From assembly GCA_028278335.1 (NCBI GenBank), contig JANQEN010000241.1:1-59637 (forward strand): a stretch of 59,637 nt of DNA, given 5' to 3'. Each line of letters opens with the position of its first letter. Positions within the stretch are counted from its first letter, which is position 1. The notes under the pieces were generated by a model. That model was not told the origin of the DNA. It made no database searches and saw nothing but the letters and a program-made list of their open reading frames with translations. A program made the position numbers and the translations under genes. Origin of the DNA: Chitinivibrionales bacterium (GTDB lineage Bacteria > Fibrobacterota > Chitinivibrionia > Chitinivibrionales > JANQEN01). Below are positions 26,583 to 35,583 of the stretch, in pieces.

Positions 26583-27671
26583 ATGAAACAACAAAGGCAA
26601 CAATGTATCCACCTCCTTTTCACCTTGTTTGTATGGGTGATAGGTACCCAAACATGGGCATGCTCCACCTTTTACATTCATACAAAAGAGACGACCCTCT
26701 TTGGTAAAAACTATGATTGGGATGTGATTGAAGGTATAGTCTTAGTTAACAAGCGAGGCGTAACCAAAACAGCCCTTGCCCACAACAACCCAGTCATTTG
26801 GACTTCAAAATATGGCAGCATCACCTTCAATCAATACGGCCGAGAGTTTCCCACTGGTGGTATGAACGAACAGGGATTAGTTATTGAGGTTTTATGGCTA
26901 AACGGGAGCACCTATCCATCATCAGACAATCGGCTTGAAATTGACAACATGCAGTGGGTACAATACCAGTTAGACAACGCCCAGTCTGTGGAAGAGGTAT
27001 TAGCCAGTGATACATATATCCGTATTGCGCCATTATCGAGTGCTACGGTTCACTATCTGATCGGCGATAAATGGGGTAACTGTGCTGCTATAGAATTTGT
27101 CCGGGGAAAAAGAGTGTACTACACGGGTAAAAAGTTAATGAGCGCGACATTGACGAATCACACTTATCGAGAATCAATAGACTATCTTAAACAACATCAT
27201 GGCTTTGGAGGAAAGAGTAAGCCTCAAAGGGGTGACAGGTCCTTAGATAGATTCGTAAGGATTTCCCAACAATTAAAAGATGCCAAATCACTTAACAAAG
27301 CTGATGCTGTTACCTATGGATTTTCCATACTCTCTGATGTTGCCATGGGCTCCTATACAAAGTGGCGCATCATCTATGATATCAAAAAAAATCAAGCCCA
27401 TTTCAGGACTGGAACTAACCAGATTGTAAAAAGGATTGACTGTTCAAAACTCAACTATGCCTGTGATTCACCAATCCAATATATCCCTGTTACAATAAAT
27501 AAATCAGAAAATGTAACCGCTCTGTTTAATCCATTTTCTCAGACTATTAATCGTCAGTTAGTAACAACCACCTTTTCAAAAACCGATTTCTTAGCTGGTG
27601 CATCAAAGGAGTTTTTAGAAATGGTTATTACCTATCCCTCCTCACTCTTCTGTAGAAATGCTCATGATTAG
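26583..27671 (+). CDS. Choloylglycine hydrolase-type Ntn hydrolase, secreted
   Basis: Linear amide C-N hydrolase of the bile salt hydrolase/penicillin V acylase superfamily. From ATG 26583 a signal peptide ends TQTWA|C, so cleavage would expose an N-terminal Cys, the nucleophile. CSTFYI, TLFGKNYDWD (the conserved R/K-N-x-D region) and FPTGGMNEQGLVIEVLWL follow. The substrate could be an acyl-homoserine lactone, peptide or bile-like amide; it cannot be told. It overlaps the GNAT gene start by 14 bp. Confidence 0.82.
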   Translation: MKQQRQQCIHLLFTLFVWVIGTQTWACSTFYIHTKETTLFGKNYDWDVIEGIVLVNKRGVTKTALAHNNPVIWTSKYGSITFNQYGREFPTGGMNEQGLVIEVLWLNGSTYPSSDNRLEIDNMQWVQYQLDNAQSVEEVLASDTYIRIAPLSSATVHYLIGDKWGNCAAIEFVRGKRVYYTGKKLMSATLTNHTYRESIDYLKQHHGFGGKSKPQRGDRSLDRFVRISQQLKDAKSLNKADAVTYGFSILSDVAMGSYTKWRIIYDIKKNQAHFRTGTNQIVKRIDCSKLNYACDSPIQYIPVTINKSENVTALFNPFSQTINRQLVTTTFSKTDFLAGASKEFLEMVITYPSSLFCRNAHD

Positions 27672-28077
27672 GATTGTCGACTTCGCCACCTTTGAAAAGG
27701 ATATTCGCTCAGTGCGAAACGCTGTTTTTACAGAGGAACAAAAAATATCGTCCCTTATTGATTTTGATGGGAAGGACCCGCTCTGTGATCACGTGTTATG
27801 CTGGGATGACCAGGGAATTCCTGTTGGTACTGGAAGAATGCAAAAGAGTGGTCATATCGGTAGGCTCGCAGTGATCAAGGAACAACGCCATAAGGGTATT
27901 GGCACCGCCATGATTAACGCCTTCTGTGAATTGGCAAAAAGGAAATATCTCTCCTATGTTTACCTTAACTCGCAGGAAAGTGCCATTGCCTTTTATTTAA
28001 AAATTGGATTTATCGAAGAGGGTGAAATCTTTTTTGAAGCAGGAATTGCCCATCGAAAAATGACCTTCTCCCTTTAA
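27658..28077 (+). CDS. GNAT family N-acetyltransferase
   Basis: 139 residues. Acetyl-CoA-binding motif A is RLAVIKEQRHKGIGTAMINAF (around 70-90), with the end motif VYLNSQESAIAFYLKIGFIEEGEIFFEAGIAH. The N-terminal VRNAVFTEEQKIS...DFDGKDPLCDHVL is typical of the YjcF/ElaA-like subgroup. The substrate is unknown. An alternative ATG two codons in is possible. Its TAA stop lies inside the TTAA terminus of a family A element. Confidence 0.88.
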   Translation: MLMIRIVDFATFEKDIRSVRNAVFTEEQKISSLIDFDGKDPLCDHVLCWDDQGIPVGTGRMQKSGHIGRLAVIKEQRHKGIGTAMINAFCELAKRKYLSYVYLNSQESAIAFYLKIGFIEEGEIFFEAGIAHRKMTFSL

Positions 28078-28246
28078 CTCAGATTATGCAGTAGGAGTAA
28101 ATGCAGAAGTGCAAGGATATGATTTAGAAAGGCTTGAAGGTTTTGAAGGGTATATCTACAAGGTGATATGCGCGAAAAGCCTGAAAGTCTTAATGGTCAT
28201 AGGGTTGCGCTTCTGTGCTATTTCCTATTGCCTAATCTGGGTTTAA
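28074..28246 (+). repeat. Family A palindromic element, copy 2 (173 bp)
   Basis: Starts TTAACTCAGATTATGCAGTA and ends TTGCCTAATCTGGGTTTAA. It is the same length as copy 3 with scattered substitutions and no indels. The first four bases contain the stop codon of the GNAT gene. Both arms pair along nearly their whole length. Confidence 0.88.
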
Positions 28247-28304
28247 GACAAGCATCGTTTTGAACAATAGCAAATTTAATTAGTATAAAGTAGGAAGGAT
28301 TGAA

Positions 28305-28871
28305 ATGACTGTTACCACACCAACAAGAGATGAAGCGCTCTCTCTGTTAAAGGAATTTAATACCAATACCTCACTAATCAATCATGCTTTAGCAGTAGAG
28401 GGCGTCATGCGGTACATGGCCAGAAAACATGGCGAAGATGAGGAAAAATGGGGAATAATCGGTTTAGTACACGATTTGGACTACGAACAATTTCCAGAGG
28501 AGCACTGTAAAAAAACAGAGCAAATCCTTAAAGAGAGAAATTGGCCTGAGGAGTACATTCGAGCTATTGTTTCCCATGGTTGGGGTATCTGCAGTGATGT
28601 TGAGCCGCAGACAACTCTTGAAAAGACCCTCTTTGCCATTGATGAATTAACTGGTCTTATTACAGCCTGTGCACTGGTACGCCCCTCAAAAAGTGTCATG
28701 GACACAAAAACTAAATCAGTACGAAAAAAATGGAAGGTCAGCCACTTTGCTGCTGGTGCCGATCGTTCAATTATTGAAAAGGGTGCCTCCATGCTGGGCG
28801 TTGAACTTAATGAACTGATCGAAGATGCAATCATGGGAATGCGAGAAGTTGCAAAAGAGATCGGACTCTAA
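28305..28871 (+). CDS. HD domain (HDIG) phosphohydrolase-like protein
   Basis: 188 residues. HD-superfamily metal ligands are visible: LINHALAVEGV (His ~27), GLVHDLDYEQFPEEH (HD ~55) and IVSHGWG (~88), then IDELTGLITACALVRPSK (Asp ~109). This is the small HDIG protein family annotated as predicted hydrolases; no nucleotide specificity can be read. Strong Shine-Dalgarno GGAAGGATTGAA. First gene of a probable HD-VanZ-RluD run. Confidence 0.85.
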   Translation: MTVTTPTRDEALSLLKEFNTNTSLINHALAVEGVMRYMARKHGEDEEKWGIIGLVHDLDYEQFPEEHCKKTEQILKERNWPEEYIRAIVSHGWGICSDVEPQTTLEKTLFAIDELTGLITACALVRPSKSVMDTKTKSVRKKWKVSHFAAGADRSIIEKGASMLGVELNELIEDAIMGMREVAKEIGL

Positions 28872-28938
28872 AAGTATATTAGGAGCTTTGATTCGGATTT
28901 TAATCGAATAAACCATTATACAATAAATAAAGGAAATC

Positions 28939-29325
28939 ATGCGAAAGCCATTCCTAACCATTACAGTACCGCTTATCCTCTGGACTCTGGCAATGATCAT
29001 TGTCAGTTCAACCCCGGGAAAGAAGCTTCCCGAAATCGGTGTTTGGAACTGGGACAAACTGGCACACACCTTTGAATTTCTTGTCTTTTCATTGCTGCTT
29101 TTTCGATACTTGTATATACGAAAAAATCGACCACGTGCCTTTACTTTAAAAGCTGTTATACTGATAGGTATTTGCTACGCAGGCTTTGACGAGCTCCATC
29201 AACTCTTTATCCCCAACAGATGTTGCACGTGGAAAGATTTTATCGCTGATGTGGGAGGAGTTTTACTTGGAGGATTAGGAATCTTTTTATTCTATACAAA
29301 AAGGATTGTCCGTGGAACATCTTGA
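28939..29325 (+). CDS. VanZ-like family membrane protein
   Basis: 128 residues with about four membrane helices. Typical VanZ-like motifs are SSTPGKKLP (~24), WDKLAHTFEFLVFSLLLF (~38-55), GFDELHQLFIPNRCCTWKDFIADVGGVLLGG (~79-109). Family members are linked to glycopeptide tolerance or envelope lipids, but most have no assigned job. AAAGGAA precedes ATG. It overlaps the next gene by 14 bp. Confidence 0.85.
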   Translation: MRKPFLTITVPLILWTLAMIIVSSTPGKKLPEIGVWNWDKLAHTFEFLVFSLLLFRYLYIRKNRPRAFTLKAVILIGICYAGFDELHQLFIPNRCCTWKDFIADVGGVLLGGLGIFLFYTKRIVRGTS

Positions 29326-30274
29326 AGTCACCGCCGAATATAATGGCGTTCGATTAGATCGACTTTTAAGAAAGGAGATGCCCAAATCCTCTCTTGCCGA
29401 AATATATCGTTTTATCCGAACTGGCAAGGTAAAAGTAAACGGTAAAAAGGCAAAACAAAACTACCGCGTGTCAACAAATGACCAGGTAGTGATTTATAGC
29501 AAAAAACCAACTATCGCAGTGTCAGAGAAAAAGGTACCAGAGCGGGTCCGCTCTTTAGTGCATGGTGAGTTTTTTAAGAAAAATTTCAATCTGCTTTTTG
29601 AAGATGACGACCTTTTGGTGTGTAACAAGCCCACGGGCTTAGTGGTTCATAGTGGCACAGGCCATACCAACTGCAACACGCTCATTGATTTGGCCATAAG
29701 CTACCTCAATAAAAACAGTACCGCTAAAGCAAGTGAGCCGGTGCTTGTTCACCGACTTGACCGTGACACTTCCGGTGTTATTCTTTTAGCAAAGAATAGA
29801 CCTACCTTAAGAGTGCTCCATACTCAAATGCGGGAGAATCAAATCAAAAAGCATTATATTGCACTTTGTCATAATGCTCCTCCTCAAAGAAAAGGCACCA
29901 TCGATCTTGGTTTGATAAAAACATCATCGCCAAACCGTGGGATGAAAATGCGAGTCCATTCACAGGGCCAAAACTCTTTAAGCAGCTACAAAGTAAGAAA
30001 ACTATTTGCTCGAACCTCCCTTGTTGAAATCGAGCTTCATACAGGAAAGACCCATCAGATTCGAGTCCATATGGCACATCTCAACTGTCCCATTGTCGGT
30101 GATGTCCGTTACGGTGATCCTGAGATGGATACCCTCCTTTATAAAGAACACTCTCTAGCAAAACGCCTCTATCTTCACGCCGAGTCAATCCAATTTTATC
30201 ACCCTACTTTGAAGCGAACAATTGCTTTTGCTGCGCCACTTCCCAAAGAATTGGCTCATAAAAAAATGCCCTAA
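29312..30274 (+). CDS. rluD: RluA/RluD-type 23S rRNA pseudouridine synthase
   Basis: Isomerises uridines in rRNA. An N-terminal S4 domain (VRLDRLLRKEMPKSSLAEIYRFIRTGKVKVNGK) precedes the catalytic domain with HRLDRDTSGVILLAKN (catalytic Asp in RLD), YIALCHN, and GKTHQIRVHMAHLNCPIVGD. I prefer GTG 29312, 7 nt after AAGG, over TTG 29306, which sits on the Shine-Dalgarno. The start lies inside the VanZ gene, so translation is coupled. RluC/RluD distinction is uncertain. Confidence 0.9.
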   Translation: MEHLEVTAEYNGVRLDRLLRKEMPKSSLAEIYRFIRTGKVKVNGKKAKQNYRVSTNDQVVIYSKKPTIAVSEKKVPERVRSLVHGEFFKKNFNLLFEDDDLLVCNKPTGLVVHSGTGHTNCNTLIDLAISYLNKNSTAKASEPVLVHRLDRDTSGVILLAKNRPTLRVLHTQMRENQIKKHYIALCHNAPPQRKGTIDLGLIKTSSPNRGMKMRVHSQGQNSLSSYKVRKLFARTSLVEIELHTGKTHQIRVHMAHLNCPIVGDVRYGDPEMDTLLYKEHSLAKRLYLHAESIQFYHPTLKRTIAFAAPLPKELAHKKMP

Positions 30275-30329
30275 CCTCTTATTTTTAAATAATATCTATT
30301 AAAATATTGGCCATTATTATAAAATTAAA

Positions 30330-33194
30330 ATGCCACACCATGGCAGTAAAATTCAAAGCAATGGGTACTATTTCAACAACGTAGTTTATATGAAACCGGG
30401 TGAAATTAAAAATAAAAAAGCTCTGTTCCACGGATTCCCCTCTGAAGATAACGTTGAGATAAAGAATGTCCTAGATAGTATAGAACGGACATTCCTTCCC
30501 ATTGGTTCGAAAATCGGTCGGTATAAGATTATCGAAGAGATTGACAGAGGGGGTATGTCCGTCGTCTACAAGGCATGCCAAACTGATCTTGACCGCATAG
30601 TTGCTCTTAAGGTACTTCCTGCAAATGTGACCATCAACAGAAATTTTGTGGAACGCTTTCTTGCTGAAGCCCACTCAGTGGCAAAATTGCATCATCCCAA
30701 CATTGTTAATATCTATGAAGTTTCTGTGGAGGAGAACATTTACTTTCTGGCAATGGATTATATTCCAGGAAAGAATTTATTCTACTTCCTCAACCAAGAG
30801 AAACCCAAGTTAGTTAAGGTATTAGAGATCGTCTCACAGTTAAGTGATGCTTTGGACTATGCCCATGAGCAAAAAATCCTTCATAGAGATCTAAAGCTGA
30901 ATAATGTCATTATGAAGGATGATAAGACACCGGTACTTATCGACTTTGGTTTAGCCAAAGTCATTGGTGGAGAAGATACAGACCTGACCAAGACCGGTGA
31001 AATAATTGGCTCTCCAGCCTACATGGCACCGGAGAGAATCTTTGGTAGTGGATTAGATGCTCGTAGTGATATCTGTTCGCTGGGAATCATGTTTTACGAA
31101 ATGCTCACCTTCAAAAATCCCTACCTTGACCCTCGCAGTATGATTCAAACCACTAAGAACGTTGTCGAAGCCAACCCCGTCCCACCGCGAAATCTAATTC
31201 CCTGGCTTCCCATTGAGATCGAATCAATTACACTCAAAGCAATTGCCCGTGAGCCGGAAGATCGCTACCAAACCATGCACGAATTTGCTGATGATATCAA
31301 GCGCTATCAAAGGGGCGACCCCGTGCTTGCCAGTCCCCCATCGCTTATATCTAAGATACGGCGGTTCACCCGTAAACATTGGGCATCACTTGTCATTTCT
31401 TCAATCAGCCTTCTCTTCACGCTCCTCATACTTATTATCATCGCCATACAGAGTGGTAAAGAGAGAACCCGCTGGCAATTAGCCTTTGATGATCGCTTTA
31501 CAACTGAAGAGTCTTTAAAAAATTGGTCTACTCATATTGACAACAAGGGAAGCAGAAACAACCAGGCTCTCTGGAATGTTACCGACAGCTCTCTGTGGGT
31601 TAGTCCCGGTGGTGAGACCTTTTTACGATTAGAGCGACTCTTTACCCGGGACATAAAGGTCGAGTTCGACATGCAGATAACCGAAACCGATGCCTTTAAC
31701 ACGGGATTCTTTATCTGTGGTGACACACCGGATTCGGGCTTCTGTTTTTGGATCCATAAAGATGGAACTCCCTATTGTGGCATTACCTACCCTGGAGCAA
31801 ATTTTCTTTTCTATGACTACAGTCCCCTCGATTTTCCCCCAACCTCGCATTACCATGTGGTTATAGAAAAAAAAGATAATATCATCTCCTTTTGGCTCAA
31901 TGATGTGTTTATTGCGAAGATCAATGATTTTTATCCCCTGCTTGGCAAGGAGCGGCAAAAGATCGGCTTTTTTAGTAATGGGAGCAGCGTCTCCTTTGAC
32001 AACCTCCGTGTCTTTCGCCGCGCACTGCCACGCTTAGCCCGTCCAACGATCATTGCAGACCGCTTTTGGAATCAGGGCGATTTTGAGACTGCCCTTGCCG
32101 AATACAAAGAGGTTCTTTTGGATTTACCCAGAAGTGATCTGGAGAGACCAATAAAATTTAAGATTATCGACTGTCTCATCAGGCTGCACAAATTTGATGA
32201 GGCAAAATATTTCCTTGAAAAGATAGAGCATACCAAAAATATTGGAGAGAGTGAACGGGCCCGAATTCTATTTCTCTGGGGGATGCTAACAAACCATACG
32301 ACCAAGGATCCTAAAAAAAATAAAGCCCTCATGTCTATGGCCAAGTATTTTCCCACTGAGCCGGTGACGAAATCGGTTGCCACCTACATGGCTCTGGATT
32401 GCTACAATCTTATCCAGAACAACATGTATGACTCTGCAGAGACACGGGTAACCTTTCTGACAAAAAAATACCCCGCCATTTCCCATCATCTTGGGCGCAT
32501 TCATCTTGAGGTTCTTAGACACTATTCTCAATTAGGCCATTGGAGTAAGTCCTACAAGATTGGTAAGAGAATTGTCGATCTTCATCGAAAGAATTACGAA
32601 ATACTCATTGATGCTAAAAACCTGCTTGCCCTCACTCATTTGGGACGTCGTGAAAAGAGTAAAGCGATTGACCTGCTCAATCAATGTGTATCCTTCACTG
32701 ATGAAACACCACAAAAGTGGGAGGCCTGGCTCATTTTAGCACAGACCTACACCTACAGCAACAAGTACACCGATGCATTCTCCATATACAAAAAAATCTA
32801 TACAGACTGCCCTAAAAGCCTGGTTGCACCCTGGATCGCCTGTATTCGTATGGGAGAGTTGGTCAGTTTAGAACCCTCCCTCTATGGAAAAAGCGCAGAA
32901 TCACTTTTCACCAGTGTTATAACTCGTCGGCATGTTTTCTTTGAGCCCTGGCTCATTGCACAGTTTTACCTCAACCTTATTGACAAAAAGGCTTTTAAAA
33001 AACAGTGGCTTCAATTGAAGCCCCATGATCACACCTACCTCTATTATTTCTGCTATAAGCATCTGATGCAGGAGGAGTATGGTATGGCAATGCGATACCT
33101 ACGGCAGTTACTCAAGGGGACTCCTCAATACACCTGGAAACAGGTTTGGAATCAAAAATTATTGGAGAACATCAGGATAATGGCACGTTTTTAA
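30330..33194 (+). CDS. Transmembrane Ser/Thr kinase with lectin-like jelly roll and TPR sensor region
   Basis: 954 residues. Kinase domain ~62-330: DRGGMSVVYKA (72-82), Lys94, HRDLKLNN (Asp187), DFG (205-207), SPAYMAPER. Membrane helix ~351-373. Residues ~385-565 form a beta-sandwich like LamG/DUF1080 (DDRFTTEESLKNWSTH, VEFDMQITETDAFNTGFFI, YHVVIEKKDNIISFWLNDVFIAKI, IGFFSNGSSVSFDNLRVFRR), a fold that binds glycans. The remaining ~380 residues are TPR-like helices. The layout implies an extracytoplasmic ligand sensor coupled to a cytoplasmic kinase. No Shine-Dalgarno is clear; ATG 30390 is an alternative start. Confidence 0.88.
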   Translation: MPHHGSKIQSNGYYFNNVVYMKPGEIKNKKALFHGFPSEDNVEIKNVLDSIERTFLPIGSKIGRYKIIEEIDRGGMSVVYKACQTDLDRIVALKVLPANVTINRNFVERFLAEAHSVAKLHHPNIVNIYEVSVEENIYFLAMDYIPGKNLFYFLNQEKPKLVKVLEIVSQLSDALDYAHEQKILHRDLKLNNVIMKDDKTPVLIDFGLAKVIGGEDTDLTKTGEIIGSPAYMAPERIFGSGLDARSDICSLGIMFYEMLTFKNPYLDPRSMIQTTKNVVEANPVPPRNLIPWLPIEIESITLKAIAREPEDRYQTMHEFADDIKRYQRGDPVLASPPSLISKIRRFTRKHWASLVISSISLLFTLLILIIIAIQSGKERTRWQLAFDDRFTTEESLKNWSTHIDNKGSRNNQALWNVTDSSLWVSPGGETFLRLERLFTRDIKVEFDMQITETDAFNTGFFICGDTPDSGFCFWIHKDGTPYCGITYPGANFLFYDYSPLDFPPTSHYHVVIEKKDNIISFWLNDVFIAKINDFYPLLGKERQKIGFFSNGSSVSFDNLRVFRRALPRLARPTIIADRFWNQGDFETALAEYKEVLLDLPRSDLERPIKFKIIDCLIRLHKFDEAKYFLEKIEHTKNIGESERARILFLWGMLTNHTTKDPKKNKALMSMAKYFPTEPVTKSVATYMALDCYNLIQNNMYDSAETRVTFLTKKYPAISHHLGRIHLEVLRHYSQLGHWSKSYKIGKRIVDLHRKNYEILIDAKNLLALTHLGRREKSKAIDLLNQCVSFTDETPQKWEAWLILAQTYTYSNKYTDAFSIYKKIYTDCPKSLVAPWIACIRMGELVSLEPSLYGKSAESLFTSVITRRHVFFEPWLIAQFYLNLIDKKAFKKQWLQLKPHDHTYLYYFCYKHLMQEEYGMAMRYLRQLLKGTPQYTWKQVWNQKLLENIRIMARF

Positions 33195-33216
33195 GCTAGT
33201 TGGATGATACCACAAG

Positions 33217-33471
33217 CTATCTGGAAATAATATTAGTTACAAAAAGGTAGAGGAGAAACAGAACTAAAATTATAGCACCAATACGAACAAAAAGTTCGAT
33301 CCAGGGTGGTACAATCGAGTCATCTCTCTTTTTTACAGAGAGTGTCTCGCTGTTTTTTTTGCTCAGGGGATCACTTTTTTGTTCCACCTGACGGGATGAA
33401 TTATCACCATCAGAGGAGTCCAAAATATCTTGGATTCCTTTTTCAAAATCAGTGCTTTTATTTATGTCCAT
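33217..33471 (-). CDS. Small tail-anchored membrane protein
   Basis: 84 residues: a charged, Ser/Asp/Lys-rich hydrophilic part (1-58) and one C-terminal hydrophobic helix (LFVRIGAIILVLFLLYLFVTNI, ~61-82). It has no signal peptide, so it is probably tail-anchored with its N-terminus in the cytoplasm. It faces the kinase gene tail to tail, 22 bp apart. No family recognised. Confidence 0.55.
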   Translation of the reverse strand: MDINKSTDFEKGIQDILDSSDGDNSSRQVEQKSDPLSKKNSETLSVKKRDDSIVPPWIELFVRIGAIILVLFLLYLFVTNIISR

Positions 33472-33601
33472 AGCGGTTTCAATATAATATAATAAAGTAA
33501 ACGATCACACTAATTTCTTTTATATCTTGACCCAAAAAAGAGAATTTGGTTATTTTAATTTTTCTAGGAATGTCATTAATTTTTAAACATATAGGAGCAA
33601 A

Positions 33602-34471
33602 ATGCATGCAAAGACAGGAGCAGTTACAAAATATGTAGATCTTCATATCCATACAACTTTTTCAGATGGCGTCTGTTCAGTATACAAGGTATTCGAAAAG
33701 GCCCGTGAAAAGGGACTCAGCGCAATCTCGATTACTGACCATGACAATATAGATGGCAATCAATTTGCCTTGCGCGTGGGCTCTGAGTTTAATATCGAAG
33801 TAGTTACCGGAACCGAGCTATCCTGTGAAAGAGAAGGAATTGACATACATATTCTAGGTTATTTTGTTAACTGCAATCACAGTGCCCTAAAGGATAAACT
33901 TCAGGAGCTAAAAGAGGCACGCTACCTGCGCGCTAAGCAGATGGTCAAGAACCTGAACACTCAGGGAGTAGACCTCCGTTTTGAAACAGTGCTAAAAGTA
34001 GCAGGAGAGGGTGCTATTGGAAGACCGCATATAGCAACAGCCATGCTCAATGAAGAGTTGATTTACTCTTTTAAAGAGGCCTTTGACAAATATATTGGCT
34101 ATGAATCTCCCGCTTATGTCGAAAAAATGAAAATGACCCCTAAGGAGGTCTTTGCATTAATTCTGGAAGCTGGTGGTTTACCCATCCTGGCCCATCCCGG
34201 CGTTACTGCCATCGATGAGCTCATACCCCAATTTATTCGCGACGGTTTGGCTGGCCTGGAAGTGTACCACTCAGAGCACAATGCTTCTGCCAAAAGGTAC
34301 TATGCAAATTATTGCAAAAAGCACAACCTGGCTATGACCGGGGGCTCTGATTTTCATAGTGAAACGCAAACCCGCGCAGAGATAGGTGCTCCCCGTGTAC
34401 CCTACTCACTATTAGAAGAGTTAAAAGAACGATTAGAACAGGTTCATGGAAGGAGAGCATCAGTAGCATGA
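33602..34471 (+). CDS. PHP-domain metal-dependent phosphoesterase (TrpH/RNase AM-like)
   Basis: 289 residues with all PHP motifs: DLHIHTTFSDG (~14-24), ITDHDN (~48-53), GTELSC (~71-76), HILGYF, ILAHPG (~197-202) and GGSDFHS (~254-260), which bind three metals. Relatives hydrolyse 5'-nucleotides or 3',5'-bisphosphates and trim rRNA 5' ends. Shine-Dalgarno AGGAG. Its TGA overlaps the manC ATG (ATGA), starting a PHP-manC-lpxB operon. Confidence 0.88.
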   Translation: MHAKTGAVTKYVDLHIHTTFSDGVCSVYKVFEKAREKGLSAISITDHDNIDGNQFALRVGSEFNIEVVTGTELSCEREGIDIHILGYFVNCNHSALKDKLQELKEARYLRAKQMVKNLNTQGVDLRFETVLKVAGEGAIGRPHIATAMLNEELIYSFKEAFDKYIGYESPAYVEKMKMTPKEVFALILEAGGLPILAHPGVTAIDELIPQFIRDGLAGLEVYHSEHNASAKRYYANYCKKHNLAMTGGSDFHSETQTRAEIGAPRVPYSLLEELKERLEQVHGRRASVA

Positions 34472-35553
34472 ACATAATTCCCGTCATATTAGCCGGTGGT
34501 ATTGGTGAACGTTTTTGGCCCTTTAGCAGATCATCTATGCCAAAACAGCTTTTGCCTATTATCAGTAATAAATCAATGATCGCCGAAACCTTTTCCCGAG
34601 TACACCCCTTTTGTAAAAAGGGTGTCCAACCTTTGGTTGTTACGGGTAAAGCAATTGCTTCAAAAATTAAAAAAGCTCTCCCAGCAAAAAGCTCTTATGA
34701 TTGTATTGTCGAACCAATGGGAAAAAATACCGCTCCCGCGGTTGCTGCGGCCGCAGCCTTTTGCAAAAAGAAGTATGGAGAGGATAGCGTCATGGTTGTG
34801 CTCTCAGCAGACCATGCCATCTCCCCAAAGGAGGATTTTGTCAAAGCAGTTAAATATGCCGTTGAACTTGCCCACGGCCAGGATCATCTGGTAGTGTTTG
34901 GTATTCATCCATCTCGACCTGATACGGGGTATGGTTACATTCAGCTAGCCAAAAAGGTTGGAGCCTCTGAAAAGAACGAGGGATTTTTAGTTAAACGATT
35001 CGTAGAAAAACCGGATCAGAAAACAGCAAAAAAATATGTGTCCTCAAAAAAATATCTTTGGAACAGTGGTATGTTTGTCTGGAAGACTTCTGTTATACTG
35101 GCTGAATTCAAGCAATACATGCCATCACTGCATAAACAGATCACCAAAGCAGAAAAAGCTGGGTTGAACCAAAAAGCTTTAGATACTTTTTATACCAAGT
35201 GTATCAAAGAGTCAATTGACTACGGGATCATGGAACAGTCTCAGCGGGTTATGGCGGTGAAAGGTGCTTTCCAGTGGGATGATATTGGCTCCTGGGAAGC
35301 AATCAGCCGAGTATTGCCACAGAATAAACGGGGTTCAACTGTATCGGGTAAACGCGTGTTTGAAGCAGATTGCTCAAACACTATAGTAGCAAACAATTCC
35401 AACCTTACCGTTGCCACAATTGGTCTTAAGGATGCGGTGGTTGTTACTGTTGACGATGCAGTGTTAGTCATTGCCCGAGATAAATTACCCGCCTTTAAGG
35501 AATATCTTAAAGAGTTAAAAATACAACCCAAAATCCCTAAATCACTTTTTTAG
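34468..35553 (+). CDS. manC: Mannose-1-phosphate guanylyltransferase
   Basis: Makes GDP-mannose from Man-1-P and GTP for surface glycans. Signature ILAGGIGERFWPFSRSSMPKQLL at the N-terminus, then PMGKNTAPAV, LSADHAI, GYIQ, RFVEKPD, WNSGMFVW and WDDIGSW. At 361 residues it has the nucleotidyltransferase part with a short beta-helix tail, without the fused isomerase domain of long ManC forms. GGAGAG lies 10 nt upstream. Co-transcription with lpxB fits envelope glycan and lipid A synthesis. Confidence 0.92.
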   Translation: MNIIPVILAGGIGERFWPFSRSSMPKQLLPIISNKSMIAETFSRVHPFCKKGVQPLVVTGKAIASKIKKALPAKSSYDCIVEPMGKNTAPAVAAAAAFCKKKYGEDSVMVVLSADHAISPKEDFVKAVKYAVELAHGQDHLVVFGIHPSRPDTGYGYIQLAKKVGASEKNEGFLVKRFVEKPDQKTAKKYVSSKKYLWNSGMFVWKTSVILAEFKQYMPSLHKQITKAEKAGLNQKALDTFYTKCIKESIDYGIMEQSQRVMAVKGAFQWDDIGSWEAISRVLPQNKRGSTVSGKRVFEADCSNTIVANNSNLTVATIGLKDAVVVTVDDAVLVIARDKLPAFKEYLKELKIQPKIPKSLF

Positions 35554-35583
35554 CAGGCTGAACCGGTTGTTATAAGGTATGGT

